64,000 bases of DNA, taken from positions 1 to 64,000 of the forward strand of contig JBFMAB010000028.1 in NCBI GenBank assembly GCA_040755835.1, read 5' to 3'. Positions 26,130 through 33,641 of this stretch are shown here, one piece after another. A program made the translations under genes and the position numbers. This stretch comes from JADLDB01 sp040755835. Lineage in GTDB: Bacteria > Myxococcota > Myxococcia > Myxococcales > Myxococcaceae. The notes under the pieces are model-generated. The model did no database searches. It was not told the origin of the DNA and was given only the letters and a program-made list of their open reading frames with translations. Numbering within the stretch: the first letter of the stretch is position 1; each line of letters opens with the position of its first letter.

Positions 26130-26432
26130 TCATCTCGAAGGCCCCGCCTTGTGGTCCCAGTGCGCCTCGCTCCAGCCCCACGCGTGGCCGACGAGTTGCG
26201 TGTGCGTCTGCACGGGGTGCGCGAGGAGCGACACGTCGAAGAGCGCGAGCTGCAGGTGGCGCTCCCGCCAGTCCGCCTGCTGCTCGGGCATGTACGTGCC
26301 GATGGTGAGGAGGTGCATCGCGTCGATGGGGTGCATGTGGCTGGAGAAGCCCGGCACCTTGAGCTCGCCCACCCACCTCGGCCGCGTCGGGTCCGACAGG
26401 TCCAGCGTGTAGAGCGGCTCCACCTGGGCATC
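26130..26432 (-). pseudogene. Remnant of a beta-propeller domain protein
   Basis: A 100-residue open stretch without start codon resembles the Beta_propel family (PF09826-like) of secreted proteins. It includes PLYTLDLSDPTRPRWVGELK, VPGFSSHMHPIDAMHLLTIG, then LALFDVS and EAHWDHKA. Family members are several hundred residues long, so the N- and C-terminal parts are gone. Upstream it runs into the 26473 gene on the opposite strand. It is a fragment, not a functional gene. Confidence 0.6.
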
Positions 26433-26472
26433 GGCCCACCGGCCGCGCCGCGCCGGGCTACGCTGCGCCCCC

Positions 26473-27375
26473 ATGCCGGTCGAACGAAACACCGATGACG
26501 CCGGGCGCGTGCACCTGCGCCTCCGCCCGAAGCAGTCGCTGCTGGTCCGGGTGCTGGGGGGAGTCGTCACCTTCGGAGTGCTGTTCCTCTTCGGCCCGGG
26601 GCTGCTCGGGCTGGGCACCATGCGCTGCCAGGTGTCGTGCACCCGCGAGGCGGGCGCGGTGCGCTGCGTGGTGCGAGAGGGGGTGCTGTTCGGGCTCTTC
26701 TCCACGGAGCGCCGCGCCGACGACGTGAGGGAGGCCGTCCTCATCGGCAAGGAGAACGGCGGCTCCACGCGCATCGCGCTGGTGACGGCGAGCGGCGAGG
26801 TGCCGGTGCTGAGCGTCGCGTCGGATCGCAACGCGAAGGACAAGGAGGCGCTGGCCAGCGCGCTGCGCATGTTCCTCGCCGATCCCGCCGCGCCGCGGCT
26901 CGAGGCCCAGCAGGACTTCGTGAACCTCTTCGCCCCGCTGGGCGGCCTGTGCTCGATTGGCTGGCTGCTGGTGCTGGCGAGCGTCCTGTCGCTGCCCCGC
27001 TATGCGCTGCGGCCGCAGGTGCTGGTCGTGGACCCCGGCGCGCGGACGCTCGCGCTGCGCGAGAAGCCCGGGAGCGCGAAGGTCGTCACGGTGCCGCTCC
27101 GCGAGGTGGAGGCTGTCTCCGTCACGCTGGACTCCGGCGGGTGGATTGGCTCCCTCGTCGCAGCCGGGAACACCGCGGAGGCCGCCGGCGCGAAGCCCGC
27201 CCGGGGCGCCGCCGCGCCGCCGCTGCACGTCGCGCTGAAGCTCAAGTCCGGCGAGCGCCTCGTGCTGCAGAACGGCGTGCGGCTGCCCGACGACGAGGTG
27301 CGCGCGCTCGCCGCCGAGGTGGCGAAGCTGCTGAACGCGCCGCTGACGCCGGAGCCGCGGCCCGCCGCGAGCTGA
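26473..27375 (+). CDS. Membrane protein of unknown function
   Basis: 300 residues. There are two hydrophobic segments, one near 25-47 (VLGGVVTFGVLFLFGPGLLG) and one near 160-180 (GWLLVLASVLSLP). The two soluble parts are rich in short beta strands (VTASGEVPVLSV; KVVTVPLREVEAVSVTL) and resemble PH-like membrane-associated domains, though this is only a pattern. Codon bias is strongly coding. No operon partners: the preceding sequence is a remnant on the other strand. Confidence 0.7.
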   Translation: MPVERNTDDAGRVHLRLRPKQSLLVRVLGGVVTFGVLFLFGPGLLGLGTMRCQVSCTREAGAVRCVVREGVLFGLFSTERRADDVREAVLIGKENGGSTRIALVTASGEVPVLSVASDRNAKDKEALASALRMFLADPAAPRLEAQQDFVNLFAPLGGLCSIGWLLVLASVLSLPRYALRPQVLVVDPGARTLALREKPGSAKVVTVPLREVEAVSVTLDSGGWIGSLVAAGNTAEAAGAKPARGAAAPPLHVALKLKSGERLVLQNGVRLPDDEVRALAAEVAKLLNAPLTPEPRPAAS

Positions 27376-27646
27376 GTCGGCCCCGAAGCGCGACGACGGG
27401 CCCCTCGCCCGGCGGGGTGCTCCGGCCTCGGAAGGGCAGCGACTGCTCCATCGGCCTCGCCCACCGGCCAGCGGTAGTTCACCGCCGCCGGCGTCGGCGG
27501 CCTCCGGGCGCTTTGGTACGGCCACCACGAGTACGGCTCCGGCGGCCGGAACGCTCTGCCCCGAAGCCGACTCGGCGCTGCGAGAGGCACACGGATTGTC
27601 GCCAATGCAGAACCGAGTCTCGTGCCGATGCGCTATGCCGGGCCGC

Positions 27647-28312
27647 ATGACGCGCTCACTTTCCGCCGTTGCGCTCGTCCTCACCGCGTGCGCCACCGCC
27701 CCGCGTCCGCTGGAGAAGCCCATGGACACACCCATCGTGCAAGCCGGCGCCGAGGTCCTGCGCGTGCGCGCGCGACCGGTGACGCCGGAGCAGATCGCCT
27801 CGCCCGACTTCCAGGCGCTCGTCGGCCGCATGGTGGACGCGATGCGCGCCGCGCCGGGCGTGGGCCTCGCGGCGCCGCAGCTGGGCGTCAGCCTGCAAGT
27901 GCTGGTGCTGGAGGACCGCGCCGAGCTGCAGGCGTCGCTCACGAAGGAAGAGCTGGCCGAGCGCGAGCGCGTGCCGGTGCCGCTCCGCGTCTTCGTCAAC
28001 CCGACGCTGACGCCCATCGGCGAAGAGCAGGCGACCTTCTTCGAAGGCTGCCTCTCGGTGTCAGGCTACGCGGCGCTGGTGAAGCGGTGGCGGGAGGTGG
28101 AGGTGTCGGGCCTCGACGAGCACGGGCGGCCGCAGACCTGGCGGGTGCGCGGGTGGCCGGCGCGCATCCTCCAGCACGAGGTCGACCACCTGAACGGCAC
28201 GCTGTACATCGACCGCATGGTGAGCCGGAGCTTCGGGACGCTGCCGCAGGTGAAGGCGCGCTTCTCGGGCAAGCCGGCCGCCGACGTGCTGCGGGCCTTC
28301 GACGTGGAGTGA
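27647..28312 (+). CDS. def: Peptide deformylase with a lipoprotein-type N-terminus
   Basis: 221 residues. All three deformylase motifs are present: GVGLAAPQ (71-78), EGCLS (134-138) and HEVDH (177-181), the Cys and two His that bind the metal and the catalytic Glu. The enzyme removes formyl groups from N-terminal formyl-Met. The ATG at 27647 yields TRSLSAVALVLTAC, a convincing lipoprotein signal (Cys15), which is unusual for this family. A second ATG at 27722 with GGAG 6 nt upstream gives a standard cytoplasmic form starting DTPIVQAGAEVLR. The 27647 ATG has no clear Shine-Dalgarno, so the start is open. Confidence 0.85.
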   Translation: MTRSLSAVALVLTACATAPRPLEKPMDTPIVQAGAEVLRVRARPVTPEQIASPDFQALVGRMVDAMRAAPGVGLAAPQLGVSLQVLVLEDRAELQASLTKEELAERERVPVPLRVFVNPTLTPIGEEQATFFEGCLSVSGYAALVKRWREVEVSGLDEHGRPQTWRVRGWPARILQHEVDHLNGTLYIDRMVSRSFGTLPQVKARFSGKPAADVLRAFDVE

Positions 28313-28319
28313 CCGCCAG

Positions 28320-28560
28320 GCGCAGCCCGCGAGGAGCTCCATCAGCGCGGCGGCGTGCTCGACGGAGAACGTCGACGTCTGGCCGGGCGGGTTGGTGGCC
28401 TGGTGCACCAGCTCGCGGGCGAGGCGCTGCTGCTCGGTGCGGGCGACGGCGAGCTGCCCTCCAGCGCAGCGACGCGCGCCTTCAGCGCGTCGTTCCCGGT
28501 CCGGAGCGCGTCGCGCTGGTGCTCGACCTGCTCGGGGTGCTCGCGGAGGAGCCGGTCGGA
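28320..28560 (-). pseudogene. Frameshifted remnant of a coiled-coil protein
   Basis: On the minus strand one frame reads DRLLREHPEQVEHQRDALRT...RVAALE. After a shift near 28460, another frame continues GQLAVARTEQQRLARELVHQ and then TFSVEHAAALMELL. The two parts together would make one coiled coil of ~80 residues. Neither frame has a start, and the 3' part runs into the end of the deformylase gene on the other strand. This suggests a decayed gene fragment. Confidence 0.4.
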
Positions 28561-28568
28561 CGTGGCGG

Positions 28569-29168
28569 CTACAGCTCCGGGCCCACGTAGGACAGGCGAA
28601 TGACGCCGGGCTGCTCGGCCGCGTCCGTGTCCTCGGCGGGCTTGTCGTCCTTCTTGTCGCCCTTCCCCTTCGGTGTGGGCTTCGGCTTCGTCTTCGGCTT
28701 CGCCTTCGGGTCGGCCTCGACGGCGAGCTGGCAGGTGGCGTCGCCGCACGGAATCTGGCTGGGCAGCGAGACGATCTGCGCCTCGTCGAGAGCCTTCAGG
28801 AGGCGCTTCGGGTCGGCGATGGCGTCTTCCCGCATCGGCAGCGAGGGCAGCACGCGGCGGCTCACGGCCAGCACCTCGGCGCCGACCGTCTTCGTGGTGA
28901 TGGTGGGCGCCTTGATGACGAAGGCGTAGGTGAAGCGCTCGCAGCCGCCGAGCTCCATCGTTACGACGACGTTGTCCGGCAGCTTCAGCTCCTGGGTGAA
29001 CGTCCGCTTCTTCTTGTCCGTCTTCGTGGACGACAGCTTGAAGCCCTTCGGCAGCTTCCCGGTGAACTGGGGCTTCAGGTCCTTCGAGGTGACGGTGCAG
29101 TCGGCGGCCGTGGCCGAGGAGGCCCACAAGCCGAACAGCAACGCCGCCACCCACGTCGTGGTGCGCAT
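28569..29168 (-). CDS. Secreted protein of unknown function with Lys/Pro-rich tail
   Basis: 199 residues from ATG 29168, which gives a signal peptide (WVAALLFGLWASSATA/A). The longer frame to 29285 adds 39 non-signal residues. The mature part has Cys residues in ADCTVT, GGCERF and PCGDATC, suggesting disulfides in the periplasm. A low-complexity stretch AKPKTKPKPTPKGKGDKKDD precedes the C-terminus. No family recognised. Confidence 0.7.
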   Translation of the reverse strand: MRTTTWVAALLFGLWASSATAADCTVTSKDLKPQFTGKLPKGFKLSSTKTDKKKRTFTQELKLPDNVVVTMELGGCERFTYAFVIKAPTITTKTVGAEVLAVSRRVLPSLPMREDAIADPKRLLKALDEAQIVSLPSQIPCGDATCQLAVEADPKAKPKTKPKPTPKGKGDKKDDKPAEDTDAAEQPGVIRLSYVGPEL

Positions 29169-29409
29169 GTGCGTAGTGTGCACCCATCGGGCCCGGGGCA
29201 CCACCTCCGGGGCGCGGCGCGGCGGCCCGCGAGCAGCGAACACCTCCCCGCGGGAGCCGCGAGCCCGGCGCGAAGCCACGCGCACGCCACGACAGGCGCA
29301 CCTGGGGCCACCTGCCGCAGGCAGTCACACGTCACGGCCGAAACGGCGACGTCGGGCCCGGGGTTTCTTCCGCGCTCCCGCGGAGGCCTCGGGGTATGAC
29401 GGGGCGCGC

Positions 29410-31017
29410 ATGGCGACCCTGAGTTCCCAGTTGAATCCTCGCAGCGCTGACTTCCTCGCGAACGCCACCGCGATGCGCGCGCTGGTCGAAGATCTGAAGG
29501 CCCAGGTGGCGAAGGTGTCCCTCGGCGGCGGCGAGGACGCGCGGAAGAAGCACCTGTCGCGCGGGAAGCTGCTGCCGCGCGAGCGGGTCGACGGGCTGCT
29601 CGACCCGGGCACGCCCTTCCTCGAGCTGTCGCAGCTCGCGGCGCACGGCATGTACGACGGCGCGGCGCCGGGCGCGGGCATCATCACCGGCATCGGCCGC
29701 GTGGCGGGCCGCGAGTGCGTCATCGTCTGCAACGACGCGACGGTGAAGGGCGGCACGTACTACCCGATGACCGTGAAGAAGCACCTGCGGGCGCAGGAGA
29801 TCGCCGCAGAGAACCGCTTGCCGTGCATCTACCTGGTGGACTCTGGCGGGGCGAACCTGCCGAACCAGGACGAGGTGTTCCCCGACAAGGAGCACTTCGG
29901 GCGCATCTTCTTCAACCAGGCGCAGATGTCCGCGAAGGGCATTCCGCAGATCGCCGTGGTGATGGGCAGCTGCACCGCCGGCGGCGCGTACGTGCCGGCG
30001 ATGAGCGACGAGTCCATCATCGTGAAGAACCAGGGCACCATCTTCCTCGGCGGGCCTCCGCTGGTGAAGGCGGCGACCGGCGAGGTGGTGACGGCGGAGG
30101 ACCTGGGCGGCGGCGACGTGCACACGCGGTTGTCGGGCGTGGCGGACCACCTGGCGCAAAACGACACGCACGCGCTCGCCATCGCGCGGCGCATCGTGTC
30201 GCACCTGAACGTCGAGAAGCGACCCAACATCCCGCTGCGGGCGCCGGTGGCCCCGAAGTACGCGGCCGACGAGCTGTACGGCATCATCCCCACGGACACG
30301 AAGAAGCCGTTCGACGTGCGGGAGATCCTCGCGCGCATCGTCGACGGCTCGGAGTTCGACGAGTGGAAGGCGCGGTACGGCACCACGCTCGTCACCGGCT
30401 TCGCGCACCTCTACGGCATGCCCGTCGGCATCATCGCGAACAACGGCATCCTCTTCTCGGAGTCGGCGCTCAAAGGGGCCCACTTCATCGAGCTGTGCGC
30501 GCAGCGAAAGATTCCCCTGCTCTTCCTGCAGAACATCACCGGCTTCATGGTGGGCCGGAAGTACGAGAACGAAGGCATCGCGAAGAACGGCGCGAAGATG
30601 GTGACGGCCGTGTCCACCGCCGCGGTGCCCAAGCTGACGCTCATCATCGGCGGCAGCTTCGGCGCGGGGAACTACGGCATGTGCGGCCGCGCCTACGGTC
30701 CGCGGTTCCTCTTCATGTGGCCGAACGCGCGCATCTCGGTGATGGGCGGCGAGCAGGCCGCCAGCGTGCTCGCGACGGTGAAGCGCGACGGCATCGAGGC
30801 GAAGGGTGGAACGTGGAGCAAGGAGGAAGAAGAGGCCTTCAAGGCACCCATTCGCGCGCAGTACGAGGAGCAGGGCCACCCGTACTACGCGTCGGCGCGC
30901 CTGTGGGACGACGGCATCATCGACCCGGCCGACACGCGCATGACGCTCGCGCTCGCGCTGTCCGCGGCCCTCAACGCCCCCGTGCCGGACACCACCTTCG
31001 GCGTCTTCCGGATGTGA
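29410..31017 (+). CDS. mccB: Methylcrotonoyl-CoA carboxylase-type carboxyltransferase (beta subunit)
   Basis: 535 residues of the acyl-CoA carboxyltransferase fold. PYLVDSGGANLPNQDEVFPD-type sequence (here YLVDSGGANLPNQDEVFPDK), MGSCTAGGAYVPAMSDES and GSFGAGNYGMCGRAYGPRF are characteristic of methylcrotonyl-CoA carboxylase beta (MccB/LiuB) rather than propionyl-CoA carboxylase. It transfers carboxyl from biotin to 3-methylcrotonyl-CoA in leucine breakdown. The start is the ATG at 29410. The alpha subunit follows after 6 bp, so the two form an operon. Confidence 0.92.
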   Translation: MATLSSQLNPRSADFLANATAMRALVEDLKAQVAKVSLGGGEDARKKHLSRGKLLPRERVDGLLDPGTPFLELSQLAAHGMYDGAAPGAGIITGIGRVAGRECVIVCNDATVKGGTYYPMTVKKHLRAQEIAAENRLPCIYLVDSGGANLPNQDEVFPDKEHFGRIFFNQAQMSAKGIPQIAVVMGSCTAGGAYVPAMSDESIIVKNQGTIFLGGPPLVKAATGEVVTAEDLGGGDVHTRLSGVADHLAQNDTHALAIARRIVSHLNVEKRPNIPLRAPVAPKYAADELYGIIPTDTKKPFDVREILARIVDGSEFDEWKARYGTTLVTGFAHLYGMPVGIIANNGILFSESALKGAHFIELCAQRKIPLLFLQNITGFMVGRKYENEGIAKNGAKMVTAVSTAAVPKLTLIIGGSFGAGNYGMCGRAYGPRFLFMWPNARISVMGGEQAASVLATVKRDGIEAKGGTWSKEEEEAFKAPIRAQYEEQGHPYYASARLWDDGIIDPADTRMTLALALSAALNAPVPDTTFGVFRM

Positions 31018-31023
31018 GCTGAC

Positions 31024-33012
31024 ATGTTCGACAAGATCCTCATCGCCAACCGTGGAGAGATCGCCTGCCGCGTGGCCGCCACCGCGCGCCGCCTGGGCGT
31101 GAAGACCGTGGCCGTCTACTCGGACGCCGACGCGGGCGCGAAGCACGTCGCCGCCTGCGACGAAGCCGTGCACATCGGCGGCGCGGCCGCGAAGGACAGC
31201 TACCTGGTGATGGACCGCATCCTCGCGGCGGCGAAGTCGTCCGGCGCCCAGGCCATTCACCCGGGCTACGGCTTTTTGTCCGAGAACGAGGACTTCGCCG
31301 AGGCGTGCGTGAAGGCGGGGCTCGTCTTCATCGGGCCGCCGGCGAGCGCGATCTCGGCCATGGGCCTCAAGTCCGCGGCGAAGGCGCTGATGCAGAAGGC
31401 GAAGGTGCCGCTGGTGCCGGGCTACCACGGCGAGGACCAGGACCCGGCGCTGCTCGCGAAGGAAGCCGCGGCCATCGGCTTCCCGGTGCTCATCAAGGCG
31501 AGCGCGGGCGGCGGCGGCAAGGGGATGCGCGTGGTGGAGAGGGCCGCCGACTTCCTCGCGGCGCTGGAGTCGTGCAAGCGCGAGGCGCTCAACGCCTTCG
31601 GCGACGACGCGGTGCTGGTGGAGAAGTACCTGACGAGGCCGCGCCACATCGAGGTGCAGGTGTTCGCGGACACGAAGGGGAACTGCGTCTACCTCTTCGA
31701 GCGCGACTGCAGCGTGCAGCGGCGCCACCAGAAGGTGCTGGAGGAGGCCCCGGCGCCGGGCCTGTCGGCCGAGCGACGCCGGGCGATGGGCGAGGCGGCG
31801 TGCGCGGCGGCGAAGGCCGTCGGCTACGTCGGTGCGGGCACGGTGGAGTTCATCGCCGAGGGCGACGCCTTCTACTTCATGGAGATGAACACGCGGCTGC
31901 AGGTCGAGCACCCGGTGACGGAGCTCGTCACCGGCCACGACCTCGTCGAGTGGCAGCTCCGCGTCGCGTCGGGCGAGCCGCTGCCGGTGAGGCAGGAGGA
32001 CCTGACGTTGACCGGCCACGCCATCGAGGCGCGGCTGTACGCGGAGAACCCCGAGAAGGGCTTCCTGCCCAGCATCGGCGCGCTCGCGCACCTGCGCTTC
32101 CCGGAGCACGCGGAGTTCAGCGGCGGGCGGCGGGTCGCGGTGCGCGTGGACTCGGGCGTGCGCCAGGGCGACGCCATCACCCCGTTCTACGACCCGATGA
32201 TCGCCAAGCTCATCGCCTGGGGCGCGGACCGGGAGTCGGCGCTCAAGCGCCTGGCGCAGGCGCTCGAGGAGACGCAGGTCGTCGGGTTGAACACCAACGT
32301 GGGCTTCCTCCGGCGTGTCCTCGCGTCGAAGCCGTTCGCCTCGGGCGACGTGGACACGGGGCTCATCGCGCGCAACCACGACGCGCTCTTCCCCGCGGAG
32401 GCGCCGCCGTCGGACGCGGTGCTGGCGTTGGCCGTGGCGGGGGTGCTGCACCGCGAGGCGCAGGCGGCGGCGTCGTCGAGTGACCCCTGGGCGGCGCGCA
32501 GCGGCTGGCGGCTCAACCAGGTGTACGCGCGCACGCTGAAGCTGTCGTCGGCGCACGGCGCGCACGACGTGACGGTGACGTACGGCCACACCGGCTACCG
32601 CTTCTCGGCGGGGAAGGGCGAGGCGCGGCTCACCTTCTCCGCGGCGGGCCAGGACGTGCAGGCGATGCTGGGCGACCAGCCGGTGCGCGGCACGGTGGTG
32701 CTCCTGGGGGAAGAAATACACGTCTTCCACGGCGGCAAGCACACCGCGCTGACGCGGTTCGATCCGCTCGCGCACGCCGGCGAGGAGGACGCGGGCGGCA
32801 GCCTCGCCGCGCCCATGCCGGGCAAGGTGGTGGCGCTGCTCGCGAAGCCCGGCGTCAAGGTGGCGAAAGGCACGCCCTTGCTGGTGATGGAGGCGATGAA
32901 GATGGAGCACACCATCACCGCGCCGGGCGATGGCGTGGTGGAAGCATTCCACTTCGCCGCCGGCGACCAGGTGGCCGAAGGCGCGGCGCTGCTCGCCTTC
33001 ACCGCCGGCTGA
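31024..33012 (+). CDS. mccA: Biotin-dependent carboxylase alpha subunit (methylcrotonyl-CoA carboxylase)
   Basis: 662 residues. Order: biotin carboxylase N-domain (FDKILIANRGEIACRVAATA), ATP-grasp (KASAGGGGKGMR, EKYLTRPRHIEVQV), C-domain, a ~130-residue linker domain that binds the beta subunit, and a biotinyl domain with the AMKMEH biotinylation site (Lys in MEAMKMEH, about residue 625). It carboxylates biotin using ATP and bicarbonate. It directly follows mccB, which fixes its role in leucine catabolism. Confidence 0.93.
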   Translation: MFDKILIANRGEIACRVAATARRLGVKTVAVYSDADAGAKHVAACDEAVHIGGAAAKDSYLVMDRILAAAKSSGAQAIHPGYGFLSENEDFAEACVKAGLVFIGPPASAISAMGLKSAAKALMQKAKVPLVPGYHGEDQDPALLAKEAAAIGFPVLIKASAGGGGKGMRVVERAADFLAALESCKREALNAFGDDAVLVEKYLTRPRHIEVQVFADTKGNCVYLFERDCSVQRRHQKVLEEAPAPGLSAERRRAMGEAACAAAKAVGYVGAGTVEFIAEGDAFYFMEMNTRLQVEHPVTELVTGHDLVEWQLRVASGEPLPVRQEDLTLTGHAIEARLYAENPEKGFLPSIGALAHLRFPEHAEFSGGRRVAVRVDSGVRQGDAITPFYDPMIAKLIAWGADRESALKRLAQALEETQVVGLNTNVGFLRRVLASKPFASGDVDTGLIARNHDALFPAEAPPSDAVLALAVAGVLHREAQAAASSSDPWAARSGWRLNQVYARTLKLSSAHGAHDVTVTYGHTGYRFSAGKGEARLTFSAAGQDVQAMLGDQPVRGTVVLLGEEIHVFHGGKHTALTRFDPLAHAGEEDAGGSLAAPMPGKVVALLAKPGVKVAKGTPLLVMEAMKMEHTITAPGDGVVEAFHFAAGDQVAEGAALLAFTAG

Positions 33013-33026
33013 GCCGGGGCGCCCGT

Positions 33027-33590
33027 CTACAGCTTGCCGCCGTAGAGGATGAGGCGCTGCCGCAGGCGCTCCACCAGGGCCTCGAGCTCGGCGATGCGCG
33101 CGTCCTTCTTCTTCAGCAGCTCGGTGAGTGACGCCAGCTGCTCCTGGAGGTCGGCCGCCACCGCGTCGGCGGCCGGCGGCGGAGGCACGCGCGACAGCGC
33201 GGGGATGCCCGGTTCCGTCCGCATCTCCGACGCCTCGATGGTGGCGCGCACCGCCGCCGGGTCGACCGAGCCGATGAGGCCCTCGATGCGCTGGCTGACG
33301 TCGCGGGGCATGGGGAAGAAGGCGATGCCCATACCCGGCACGCGGCCGGGCCCCGGCGATGCGATGGACACCACGCGGCCCCGCACGTTGATGGTGGTGG
33401 CGGCGCCAGGCCGCTGAATCTCGAGGTGCACCTCGGTGCCCACCTTGAGCGGCGTGGGGCTCCGCACGAAGCAGCCGCCCAACGACATGTTCTCCACCGC
33501 GAGCCCGATGTGCAGCGCACCCTGGGCCGCGAGCCGCGTGGACACACGGTTCAGCTTCACCCTGCGGTGCCGGCGGCGGTTCTGGGCCAT
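33027..33590 (-). CDS. PilZ-domain protein with C-terminal coiled coil
   Basis: 187 residues. The PilZ domain (about 5-110) has an N-terminal RRRHRR, matching the RxxxR c-di-GMP motif, and NMSLGGCFVRS for the second motif (consensus D/NxSxxG). A Pro/Ala linker is followed by a Leu-rich coiled coil (about 148-182, ELLKKKDARIAELEALVERL). It probably binds c-di-GMP and acts on a partner through the coiled coil. It is convergent with mccA, ending 15 bp from it. Confidence 0.85.
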   Translation of the reverse strand: MAQNRRRHRRVKLNRVSTRLAAQGALHIGLAVENMSLGGCFVRSPTPLKVGTEVHLEIQRPGAATTINVRGRVVSIASPGPGRVPGMGIAFFPMPRDVSQRIEGLIGSVDPAAVRATIEASEMRTEPGIPALSRVPPPPAADAVAADLQEQLASLTELLKKKDARIAELEALVERLRQRLILYGGKL

Positions 33591-33641
33591 TCCGGGGACG
33601 AGCCTACTCCTGCCTGGGGCACCCTTCCCCTCTGGGGGCCG

